Below are positions 1 through 7,054 of a stretch of DNA of 7,221 nucleotides, in pieces; positions within the stretch are counted from its first letter, which is position 1; each line of letters opens with the position of its first letter. Source of the DNA: Candidatus Delongbacteria bacterium (lineage in GTDB: Bacteria > JAGOEH01); the NCBI GenBank assembly GCA_017997825.1, contig JAGOEH010000158.1, forward strand, positions 1 through 7,221, read 5' to 3'. The notes beneath the pieces are model-generated. The model was given only the letters and a program-made list of their open reading frames with translations, had not been told where the DNA came from and searched no databases. The position numbers and the translations under genes were made by a program.

Positions 1-372
1 CTCCCGGACGGCAAATGCGGAACCATTATCCGCCAGGTGATCGTACCGGCCTTCAGAAACGGCGACTACCATGGCGGGATACTGGAAGCCTTCCGGATCA
101 TGGGAGGCGTAGTCGCAGGAGATTCGGCGGCCATTGCCCAAATTGAACGAGCGGATCAGACCGATAACGATTCTCCGATCATTGCCCTGATTTTCTTTCT
201 GATTGTATTCATTGCCATTGTCATCACCAATGGGTGGGGAGGCCGATTCCTGGGCGGTATCGGCGGACATTCCGGCTGGAGCTCAGGCGGTTGGAGCGGC
301 GGCGGAGGAGGAGGAGGATTCTCCGGCGGCGGCGGCAGTTTCGGCGGAGGCGGAGCTTCCGGCGGCTGGTGA
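1..372 (+). CDS. TPM-domain (YgcG-like) membrane protein, 3' part only
   Basis: The reading frame is open to the left edge, so the start lies outside the window. The 123 residues seen begin inside the end of a TPM domain (LPDGKCGTIIRQ, then a GDYHGGILEAF stretch), the usual final helices of this fold. An acidic linker follows, then one hydrophobic membrane span at about nt 175-228 (PIIALIFFLIVFIAIVIT). The tail of about 43 residues is almost all Gly, Ser and Trp/Phe and ends in GASGGW. The order TPM, single span, Gly-rich tail is typical of bacterial YgcG-type proteins, which sit in the cytoplasmic membrane. Their biochemical role is not settled; some TPM domains are acid phosphatases. A GTG at 37 could be mistaken for a start, but conserved TPM sequence continues upstream of it. 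Such genes often follow lemA, which would lie outside this window. The family call is strong; the function is open. Confidence 0.85.
   Translation, partial: LPDGKCGTIIRQVIVPAFRNGDYHGGILEAFRIMGGVVAGDSAAIAQIERADQTDNDSPIIALIFFLIVFIAIVITNGWGGRFLGGIGGHSGWSSGGWSGGGGGGGFSGGGGSFGGGGASGGW
283..369 (+). repeat. Low-complexity Gly-rich coding repeat
   Basis: GGN codons for glycine repeat here with scattered Ser, Phe and Trp codons, giving tandem GGCGGC, GGAGGA and similar triplets. This is the C-terminal tail of the TPM-domain protein. It is a normal property of this family, and a place where slippage could change tail length. Confidence 0.7.
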
Positions 373-407
373 TCCCTAATCCGGATACCCTCCGCTGAAT
401 CTTATCC

Positions 408-2153
408 ATGAAAAAAATTACAGCCCTGATCATCCTGATCGGATCGGCCTCGATTCCATGCCGATCCGATCCCGTCTCGTGGCCTTTCTTCAATCTGAAC
501 TACCAGCATTACAATGACCGCCACATTCTGCAGGATTCCCTCTCCCTCCCGGCTCCCGGCCCTGTTCCCCTCACCCTCTCCCTCTCCACTCAGCAAACTG
601 AAAACACAACCCTCAAAAAATACCAGAAGCAAAATCATCTCTCCCTCACCACCCAATACCGTCTCCTCCATCCCTTCTTTCACTTTCAATCCAGTCGCGA
701 CCACAGCTCCAACTACCAAATGGAATCCAGCCAGTGGAGTGCCGGATTCGAAATCACCCACCGCTACCGCTCTCTGCTGGAATGGAATAATCGTTCCGGC
801 TGGATCAACCAGTCCTATACTTACAGTCAACCCGATCACAACAACCTAATCCGGAATGACGGCCTATTCAGTTATTCCCAACTGAAAGGATCGCTGAACG
901 GAAAATTCCTAAGCTATCACTCCGATTGGAACCTTCAGATCAACCGCCAAAATGCCATGCCCTTCTGGGATACGCGGCTGGTCAATTCCATTCTGACCAC
1001 CAAGGCCGGATGGAGCCATCGCCTCAGTTGGAACTACTACCAATCCGGCTACTCATTCCCCAAAGAAGAGTATGATGAAGACCGTTTGATATCCGCCTAT
1101 ACCCTGATCTCCGATCTCAAGGGCACTTTTTTTCCAGCTCTGGAACTCCAAGCCGTCACTGTATTGGATTCAAACGAAAACACCCGCTATCGGAAAAATC
1201 AGTCCTCTTCAGCCTACAAGCAGAAAAAACTGGGATTGTTCTCCCAATTAACCGAATGGAAACTCAGGCTTTCCCGACAACTGAATCTGAAGCTGATCCA
1301 TTCATTCCGGGAGGACAACCAGGATTTCCTTTTACAATTCAATGATTTTATCTACCGCTATTACTTGCTTCATCTGGATTTGCAATGGAACCATTCCGGA
1401 TATAGAATCCAATTCGTTAAAAAGATTGAGAAGGATTATTTTGCCTTTCTGGATCCGCTTAACTTCAGTGATAACGATCAATTACGGGATCTGATCCTAT
1501 TGAAGGCCTCTTTTCCGTCCATCCAACCGAACTGGAAAATTGACGGCGAATTTAAAAACCTCCGCAAAAAACTGGTCTATATATCCCCATACCTGTCCAT
1601 CAACAACACCCTGGAAGACCATTACTATCTGACGCTGGAGCTGGCTTACCGCGGATTCTCCAGACTGACTGTCATTCAAGGGCTCTCGCTGGATGCCAAT
1701 TATATCTATTACAGCTTTGCCCCTGATCAGAACCAGGTTATTCGGTCCTTTGATTACCTGATCCGGTTGATCTACCATCTGGCTCCCGGTTGGACGCTGA
1801 ATTTCTCCAATTCCAATCAGCATCGGGATTATGGTCCCTATCTGGAGGATAAAGCCGATACCTACCTATTCTATCTTCAGAACAAACGGGAACGGCGTTA
1901 TGTTGAGTTGGCGCTGGCCGGAGATTATTCCGTCTGGCAGCTCAATGGATTTGTCAATTGGAGGATGACCGATTATTACAGTTTTCAGTCGACCAAACTG
2001 GCGTTGTCCCGTCAGGACCGTGAATTTTCGGGAGGAATGGACGTATCGGGGAAATGGTCGGATATGTACCGGTTGCGGATTTCACTGACCCGCCAGCATT
2101 ATTACGGCCTGAAGTATTGGGTGATCCAGTCCCAGATCAGCCGCCAATTCTGA
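408..2153 (+). CDS. Predicted outer-membrane beta-barrel protein, family not recognised
   Basis: This 581-residue protein starts with a signal peptide: MKK, a hydrophobic core (ITALIILIGSASI), and likely cleavage near residue 20 before DPVSW. The only cysteine is Cys18, in the signal region. It is preceded by proline, so it is a poor lipobox and a lipoprotein is unlikely. The remainder has no long hydrophobic helix. It alternates polar and aromatic residues with many Tyr, Trp and Phe, for example YYLLHLDLQWNHSGYRIQF, and shows repeated strand-turn-strand spacing. It ends in YWVIQSQISRQF, whose terminal Phe fits the signal read by the BAM assembly machinery. I infer a barrel of many strands in the outer membrane and cannot name the family or substrate. 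It begins 35 nt after the TPM-domain gene, so the two may be co-transcribed. No clear Shine-Dalgarno precedes the ATG; the start is chosen because it gives a proper signal peptide. Confidence 0.75.
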   Translation: MKKITALIILIGSASIPCRSDPVSWPFFNLNYQHYNDRHILQDSLSLPAPGPVPLTLSLSTQQTENTTLKKYQKQNHLSLTTQYRLLHPFFHFQSSRDHSSNYQMESSQWSAGFEITHRYRSLLEWNNRSGWINQSYTYSQPDHNNLIRNDGLFSYSQLKGSLNGKFLSYHSDWNLQINRQNAMPFWDTRLVNSILTTKAGWSHRLSWNYYQSGYSFPKEEYDEDRLISAYTLISDLKGTFFPALELQAVTVLDSNENTRYRKNQSSSAYKQKKLGLFSQLTEWKLRLSRQLNLKLIHSFREDNQDFLLQFNDFIYRYYLLHLDLQWNHSGYRIQFVKKIEKDYFAFLDPLNFSDNDQLRDLILLKASFPSIQPNWKIDGEFKNLRKKLVYISPYLSINNTLEDHYYLTLELAYRGFSRLTVIQGLSLDANYIYYSFAPDQNQVIRSFDYLIRLIYHLAPGWTLNFSNSNQHRDYGPYLEDKADTYLFYLQNKRERRYVELALAGDYSVWQLNGFVNWRMTDYYSFQSTKLALSRQDREFSGGMDVSGKWSDMYRLRISLTRQHYYGLKYWVIQSQISRQF

Positions 2154-2165
2154 GGTCCAATTTCG

Positions 2166-2378
2166 CTAAAGGTATAGCTCTGCAGAAGGTCCTGTTCCAT
2201 TGAAGGTACGGCTCAATAAAAAGGCCACCCCCGCAGACGGCAAGCCATTGTAAATGGTCCGGGTATCGTGGACGGTAAAACGCAGTGGGAGGTCCGGTGG
2301 CGCGAAAGTCTCGAAATCCACCTCTGTCCGGGTTGTCTCGGCGGCAGGTAAAAGCTCTGTCAGATACCGTAGTCCCAT
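2166..2378 (-). CDS. Small hypothetical protein, possible remnant, downstream of sbcC
   Basis: This 70-residue frame (MGLRYLTELLPAAE at the start, GTGPSAELYL at the end) fills most of the gap between sbcC and the beta-barrel gene, on the sbcC strand. I chose this ATG because AGGGGG lies 3 nt upstream, the same spacing as the strong site before sbcC. An in-frame ATG at 2472-2474 would give 102 residues and overlap the sbcC end by 16 nt. It has no ribosome site, and the extra 32 residues are basic and look non-coding. The middle (LPLRFTVHD, then GVAFLLSR) alternates like beta strands, and the codons resemble those of the neighbours. There is no signal peptide, membrane span or known motif. It could be a real small gene translated after sbcC, a fragment of a lost larger gene, or chance. 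I do not recognise it. Confidence 0.4.
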   Translation of the reverse strand: MGLRYLTELLPAAETTRTEVDFETFAPPDLPLRFTVHDTRTIYNGLPSAGVAFLLSRTFNGTGPSAELYL

Positions 2379-2380
2379 TT

Positions 2381-2387
2381 TCCCCCT
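2381..2387 (-). promoter_or_regulatory. Candidate ribosome binding site for the small frame
   Basis: On the minus strand AGGGGGA lies directly before AA and then the ATG at 2376-2378. Its G-rich core is 3 nt from the start codon, like the site before sbcC. It is the main reason to prefer the 70-residue start over the 102-residue one. Confidence 0.35.
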
Positions 2388-2458
2388 ATCATCATTTCTT
2401 GCTGTCAATTTGCCCGGCAGGGACCGCCCCTGAGTTTGTCGCCCTGTGATGGGCACCC

Positions 2459-5400
2459 TCAAAGCTCTCGGCATCCGGGGCCGGCCAAGGTACTGCGCCC
2501 CCCGGAAAGCGGGATAACGCTGATTCGGGTTCCGATTCTTTCCTTCAGAGCCGGCACATGGGAAATGATTCCGATCAGTTTGCCCTCCTGATGAAGCCCG
2601 GCCAGGGTATCCAAAGCGGTTTCCAGCGCCTCTTCATCCAGGGAACCGAAGCCTTCATCCAGAAACAGGGAATCCACCCGCACATTGCGGCCGGCCATTC
2701 CGGAAAGCCCCAGCGCCAGGGCAAGGCTGACAATAAAACTCTCTCCCCCGGATAGATTCCGGGTCGACCGGATCTCTCCGGCCTGATAATTATCGATAAC
2801 ACTCAACTCCAACGAATCTTTTTCACGGATCAGCAGGTAGCGGTCGCTCATTTTCATCAATTGGGCATTGGCATGCGAGATCATGACTTCAAAGGTCAGT
2901 CCCTGGGCAATCGTGCGGTATTTTTTGCCATCCGCCGATCCAATCAGTTCATTCAGGGAATCCCATCGCCGGCACTCTTTTTTCTGCACCTCAATGACAG
3001 CCTGCTTGTCCTTGATCCGTTCTTTGGCCGCATTATTTTGGCTGAGGATGAGATCGAGGCCGGTCACGGCATCATGAACCGCCCTCAGAGATTCCTGATC
3101 CGCTTTGAATTGCGATTCCAAGAGATCAAGCGACTGATCGGTCATCGACTTGGCGATCTCCTGAGCCAGGCATGTTTGTCGATCATTGAGTCGGGCGTTG
3201 AGATCGGTTCGACGGTCATCCAGCATCCTGGCCCTAACCGATAAGATCTCCCGTTGTTCCGGGTTCAACCGGGCTGCAAGGAACCGGACTTCATCCGAAA
3301 ACCCGGCTGCATCGAGGGCGGATAAAAAAACCGCTTCGGCAGCCGCCAGTTCCGGTTGGCGCATCTCAAGGCGCCGTTTGAGAGATTCCACCAGGGTTTG
3401 GACGGATATCAGTTCCTGCTGCAACGCTAAGTCTCGGGATCGGGTCCGCTTTTCCGCCGCCTCAGCCTGGCTGATCGCTACATTCAGGCGACGTTCCTCA
3501 TTATCGGGATGGCGATCACCATATAACGATTGGCGGTTCTCCCGTCCGGCCTGATAATCCTTCTTGAGCTTATCGAGGCCTTGCCTGTTTTCAACCGATA
3601 CGGCACTTTGAGTTTCAATCAGCGCGTCCAGACGCTTGATCTCACTTTCAATCGTCATAATCCGTGTTTGGAGTTCAGCTTTTTGCCCGGCCTGTTGCTG
3701 CCATGCCTTCAAACGATCTTTAAATGACTCAAGCCATAATGAAAGATTCTCTTCCCGAATTTCCGTAATGCCCAACGGCTGAAGTTTGGCCGTTACCGCC
3801 TGCTTGAGTTCTATAAACTCGGCCTGAAGCTTTTCCATGGTGTTGGTTAATTCCATCAGCGCATTTTCCGCATTGTGCCGATCATTGGAGGCAGCGGCTT
3901 CCCGTTTTTCAGTCTCGATCAGATTGGTCCTGGAATCCACTTCGGATTTTTCGAGTTTCTGAACGACAATTTCCAGCTCTTCGGCCCGAGTGATCAGCGT
4001 GCTCAGAGTATTGATTCTCTGTTCGGTTTCATCCGGAACCGGAACATTCCCTCCGGCAAAAGGATGATCTGTCGAGCCGCATAAGGGACAGGCTTTACCG
4101 TCTTCCAGATTCTTTCGGTAGGATTCAAGTTCCTCAATTTTTCTAATGAAGGCCATTTCACGGAACAGGGCATCTTTTTCGGCGCGATACTCACGCAGCA
4201 ACTTGCCGTCCAGCCATTCATTCAGAGCCTGCCGGCCCTGCTGCAGCTTCCGGGATGCCTCGTCACACTGCTGCCGGCCTATCTCGGCCTGTTCCGTGCA
4301 GCCGGAGAGTTTTTTTATGGTTTGATTCCGAGCGGCCACCGCTTTTTTAATCATTGTCTCAGTTTGTGCGATCCCGCGCTGTCCGGCCAGCAAATTCTCA
4401 AACTGGGCTTCAATACCGGCCAGGCCGCTGATCAGCCATTCATCCTCAGCATGAAGGGTGAGATAGCCTTCAACCTGCTGCAATTTTTTTTCAGCCTCAG
4501 CTTGTTTTTTTTGCTCGTTCAGACGGAGCTGCTGATCGGCCTCGATTTTGGCCGCCTCCTTCCTGCCTTTTTCCTCGCCTTCGGAAATCAATTCGGCCTG
4601 GCCGGCCAGTTTTTGATCAAGGGCGCGGATTTGGTGGATAAGAGGTAGGGCGGCGGTATGTTCTTCTTTGGCTTTGAGGGTCTGCTGTTCCGCTGCCTCC
4701 AAGGCTTCAGCCTGGGACTTGGCCGCCATTTGAAGCTCAGGGATCCCCGCCTGACCGGTTTTCAAAGCGGCCTGATCATCCGCCTGCTGCTTCCGGATAG
4801 CCGCCAACGCAGCATAAACGCCGTCCAGGGAAGCCGCTTTCATGGCACGCTCCAGCATGTCCCGGTTCGGTCCAAAGGCCTCGTAATCGCCCTTTAGTAT
4901 AACGGATTCTTCCTCCAAACTGCCGATCTCTTTTTTTAATCCCTCGATCAAGTTAAGCCGGGCGACGGCTTTGGCGGTCCAAGCCGTTTTTTCCGCCAGC
5001 TCGCTCTCCTGGTTCCGCTTGATATCAATTTCCTGTTGAATCTCACGTTCCCGATCCAGCTCCAGAATCGTGATACCGGAGGTTTCGGCCTGTATCAGAT
5101 CCAGCTTGATCTGTTCGTCCCGACATCGCCGATGAACCCGGCGCGAGATCTCCGAATAGATCCCGGTGCCGGTAATCTGTTCCAGTATTCTGGATTTCTG
5201 TTCACTATCGGCTTTCAAGAAGGTATCGAATCCCCCCTGGGCCAGCAGGATAGAGCGAGTGAAGCGGTCAAAGTCCATGCCCGTTTTTTCTTCAACGACT
5301 CCGGAGACCAGGCTTTTCTTGGTTTCAATGGGCTGACCGGTGTCCGCGTCGATAATCTGGTGCTCTTGATCCTGGAGAGTACCATCCGCTTTTTTGCGGG

Positions 5401-5701
5401 CCCGGCGTTGCTCCCAGTGACATCGGAATCGGCCGGCCTGGGATTCAAAAAGCACCTCAGCGTAGCATTCGCCCGTACCGCGGGACATGATCTCATTTCC
5501 GCTCTGGGTAATCTTCCCCAGCCGGGGAGTCGCTCCGTAAAGGGCAAGACATACGGCATCCAAAACCGTCGATTTGCCTGATCCGGTCGCTCCGGTCAGC
5601 ACAAAAATTCCTTCGGATCGATACTCCACTCCGGTCAGATCAATAATCCATTCCCCGCGGAGCGAATTCAGATTTTTAAATCGTAGTTCCAGTATCTTCA
5701 T
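2459..5701 (-). CDS. sbcC: SbcC, SMC-like ATPase subunit of the SbcCD nuclease (Rad50 homologue)
   Basis: SbcC is the ATPase that binds DNA and controls the SbcD nuclease; the complex opens hairpins, cuts palindromes and clears blocked DNA ends. All parts of the family are present in 1080 residues, close to the roughly 1050 of E. coli. The N-terminal ABC half begins MKILELRFKNLNSLRGEW and has Walker A GATGSGKST (37-45) and the Q-loop Gln in ILLAQGGFD (Gln155). Two long charged coiled-coil arms, about 175-530 and 550-920, flank a zinc hook CPLC (Cys538, Cys541), through which two SbcC molecules join. The C-terminal ABC half has signature LSGGE (983-987), Walker B SLFLDEGF (Asp1015, Glu1016), D-loop GSLDEE, and the switch His1048 in ISHV. 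It starts 11 nt after the sbcD stop, behind a strong Shine-Dalgarno, as the second gene of an sbcDC operon. There is no frameshift or lost key residue. Confidence 0.97.
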   Translation of the reverse strand: MKILELRFKNLNSLRGEWIIDLTGVEYRSEGIFVLTGATGSGKSTVLDAVCLALYGATPRLGKITQSGNEIMSRGTGECYAEVLFESQAGRFRCHWEQRRARKKADGTLQDQEHQIIDADTGQPIETKKSLVSGVVEEKTGMDFDRFTRSILLAQGGFDTFLKADSEQKSRILEQITGTGIYSEISRRVHRRCRDEQIKLDLIQAETSGITILELDREREIQQEIDIKRNQESELAEKTAWTAKAVARLNLIEGLKKEIGSLEEESVILKGDYEAFGPNRDMLERAMKAASLDGVYAALAAIRKQQADDQAALKTGQAGIPELQMAAKSQAEALEAAEQQTLKAKEEHTAALPLIHQIRALDQKLAGQAELISEGEEKGRKEAAKIEADQQLRLNEQKKQAEAEKKLQQVEGYLTLHAEDEWLISGLAGIEAQFENLLAGQRGIAQTETMIKKAVAARNQTIKKLSGCTEQAEIGRQQCDEASRKLQQGRQALNEWLDGKLLREYRAEKDALFREMAFIRKIEELESYRKNLEDGKACPLCGSTDHPFAGGNVPVPDETEQRINTLSTLITRAEELEIVVQKLEKSEVDSRTNLIETEKREAAASNDRHNAENALMELTNTMEKLQAEFIELKQAVTAKLQPLGITEIREENLSLWLESFKDRLKAWQQQAGQKAELQTRIMTIESEIKRLDALIETQSAVSVENRQGLDKLKKDYQAGRENRQSLYGDRHPDNEERRLNVAISQAEAAEKRTRSRDLALQQELISVQTLVESLKRRLEMRQPELAAAEAVFLSALDAAGFSDEVRFLAARLNPEQREILSVRARMLDDRRTDLNARLNDRQTCLAQEIAKSMTDQSLDLLESQFKADQESLRAVHDAVTGLDLILSQNNAAKERIKDKQAVIEVQKKECRRWDSLNELIGSADGKKYRTIAQGLTFEVMISHANAQLMKMSDRYLLIREKDSLELSVIDNYQAGEIRSTRNLSGGESFIVSLALALGLSGMAGRNVRVDSLFLDEGFGSLDEEALETALDTLAGLHQEGKLIGIISHVPALKERIGTRISVIPLSGGRSTLAGPGCREL
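2474..2506 (-). repeat. GC-rich inverted repeat at the 3' end of sbcC
   Basis: TCCGGGG (2474-2480) pairs perfectly with CCCCGGA (2500-2506), and an inner GGC/GCC (2483-2485 with 2497-2499) can extend the stem across a small bulge. It lies in the last sbcC codons, upstream of the stop, and no T run follows in either direction, so it is not a standard terminator. The codons encode a Gly/Pro-rich end (GGRSTLAGPG), so the symmetry may be a by-product of coding. Confidence 0.35.
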
Positions 5702-5704
5702 GAT

Positions 5705-5711
5705 CCTCCCC
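5705..5711 (-). promoter_or_regulatory. Strong Shine-Dalgarno of sbcC
   Basis: The minus strand reads GGGGAGG, then ATC, then the sbcC ATG. The site falls entirely between the sbcD stop and the sbcC start, so it confirms this start and suggests independent, efficient loading of ribosomes on sbcC. The 3-nt spacing is short. Confidence 0.7.
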
Positions 5712-5712
5712 G

Positions 5713-6951
5713 CTATTCCGCGTTCGGATCGTCGTCATGAATCGATCGGACGATTTCGTTATAGGCAATCATCAAATCTTCCCGCTCTTCATCCGGTACA
5801 TTATGTGTATCGAGAAAGCAGGCAAAGACATCACCGTGCTCAAGATCATCCAGGGTTTCACCGTCAGTCATGGTTCGAATCACCCGATCCATGATCTCTT
5901 TATTTTTTATCCGCAAAATCTCCATCAGGCAATCCCCCAGCGCCTCATCGAGCTGTTCCCGCAAATCCGGAATGATCCGACTGCCGGTATACTCAATCTC
6001 GAGCCAGGCCCGGCTATTCTCATGTTTCAATTCCTCAAGCCGGATCTGAATTTCTTCCAATGAACCGGCGATACGGACCAGGGGCTGGAAACAGGGGACC
6101 GGAATTTCCCGGATATCGGGCATCTTGCCCATAAAATCGATTGTAATTACGGTTTTGGTTTGAGCCGCTTCGCCGAATCCCATCGGTATGGGCGATCCGC
6201 AATAGCGGACATGCTCGGCACCGCTGACGATCTGCGGCACATGCAGATGACCGAGGGCGACATAATCGATAAAAGATGGAAAAACATCCGGGCCGACATG
6301 GGCCAGGGATCCGACATACAGTTCCCGCACGCCGTCCCCGTCGATGGTCCGGCCGCCGGCCGTGAAAAGATGTCCCATGCAAATCATTGGAATATCAGTA
6401 TATCCCCGGCTTTCATAGTCGGTTCGTTTCCGCCCGGCAATAGCACAAACCTCGGCATAATGGCTTTTCAGCCCCTCCATCAATTTACTATTTTTATCGT
6501 CAATGGTTTCTCCCGGCTCAGCCGTCCGGAGGTCCTTGTCCCTCAGGTAGGGTACCGCACAGACGACCGCCTCCGGACGATCCCCCTGATACAACGTAAT
6601 GACTTCCTTATCCGAGGATTCGGTCATGCAGCCGATCACATAAACATTCAGTTCCCTCAGCAGTTCTCGGGGAGCATTCAAAAATGAGGGTGAATCGTGG
6701 TTGCCGGCAATGACCACCACATGCCGGCAACCGGTAGCGGAAACCCGGCACAGAAATCGGTAGTACAGCTCGGCGGCCCTGTTACTCGGCGTACCGGTAT
6801 CAAAGATATCACCGGCGATCAGGAGCGCATCGACAGCTTCATGGTGAATGATCTGAATCACCCATTCCAAAAACGACTCAAACTCGTCATAGCGTTTGCG
6901 GCCATAGAGCGAGCCTCCCAGATGCCAGTCCGAAGTATGAAGTAATTTCAT
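5713..6951 (-). CDS. sbcD: SbcD, nuclease subunit of the SbcCD complex (Mre11 homologue)
   Basis: SbcD is the metal-dependent phosphoesterase that cuts DNA within the SbcCD complex, acting as ATP-dependent exonuclease and hairpin endonuclease in the cytoplasm. From the ATG it has 412 residues; E. coli SbcD has 400. The calcineurin-like metal-binding motifs appear in order: SDWHLGG (Asp8, His10), AGDIFD (Asp48), AGNHDSPSF (Asn84, His85, Asp86), MGHLF (His194) and LGHLH (His235, His237). These should hold two manganese ions. A capping region of about 140 residues follows, ending with an acidic helical C-terminus as in the SbcD_C domain, which contacts the SbcC coiled coil. I start at ATG 6949-6951 because MKLLHTSDWH is the usual family N-terminus. 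An in-frame TTG at 6964-6966 would add only GLFT-type residues and has no support. It is first in the sbcDC operon, and no key residue is missing. Confidence 0.96.
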   Translation of the reverse strand: MKLLHTSDWHLGGSLYGRKRYDEFESFLEWVIQIIHHEAVDALLIAGDIFDTGTPSNRAAELYYRFLCRVSATGCRHVVVIAGNHDSPSFLNAPRELLRELNVYVIGCMTESSDKEVITLYQGDRPEAVVCAVPYLRDKDLRTAEPGETIDDKNSKLMEGLKSHYAEVCAIAGRKRTDYESRGYTDIPMICMGHLFTAGGRTIDGDGVRELYVGSLAHVGPDVFPSFIDYVALGHLHVPQIVSGAEHVRYCGSPIPMGFGEAAQTKTVITIDFMGKMPDIREIPVPCFQPLVRIAGSLEEIQIRLEELKHENSRAWLEIEYTGSRIIPDLREQLDEALGDCLMEILRIKNKEIMDRVIRTMTDGETLDDLEHGDVFACFLDTHNVPDEEREDLMIAYNEIVRSIHDDDPNAE

Positions 6952-6967
6952 GGTAAACAATCCCAAG

Positions 6968-6987
6968 GATAATCAATTATAGTCAAT
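6968..6987 (-). repeat. Tandem 10-bp direct repeat upstream of sbcD
   Basis: On the minus strand ATTGACTATA (6978-6987) is followed immediately by ATTGATTATC (6968-6977); eight of ten positions match. The 10-bp period would put both copies on the same face of the helix, and they cover the candidate -10 box. It could be a regulator site or just AT-rich chance. Confidence 0.3.
6976..6981 (-). promoter_or_regulatory. Candidate -10 box for sbcDC
   Basis: The minus strand has a perfect TATAAT in the AT-rich gap before sbcD. Transcription would begin near 6969 and leave a leader of about 18 nt. At the expected -35 distance the sequence is AGGAAG, far from TTGACA, so the call rests on the -10 alone. 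A TTGACT overlaps the box but is too close to be its -35. Alternatively, sbcDC is read from the PIN gene's promoter. Confidence 0.3.
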
Positions 6988-7054
6988 ATTATCATCAGCT
7001 TCCTACAATGATCGACCACACCGCAGTAGAACACCGCTCATACCCGATTCATTT

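Noticed and set aside
402-839. 145-codon minus-strand frame opposite the barrel gene start
   Set aside because: It lies antisense to the signal peptide and N-terminal part of a well-supported gene, and has no recognisable features.
514-849. 111-codon + strand frame inside the barrel gene
   Set aside because: It overlaps the barrel frame fully, its product is low-complexity Ser/Pro from the C/T-rich tract, and it has no ribosome site or motif.
5036-5581. 181-codon frame antisense to sbcC
   Set aside because: The sbcC frame carries all family motifs here, and the antisense product shows no domain.
6160-6687. 175-codon frame antisense to sbcD
   Set aside because: It is a mirror of conserved sbcD coding sequence; no motif or ribosome site supports it.
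6952-6966. TTG start extending sbcD by five codons
   Set aside because: The family N-terminus MKLLHTSDWH begins at the ATG at 6949-6951; the added residues are not conserved and have no ribosome site.
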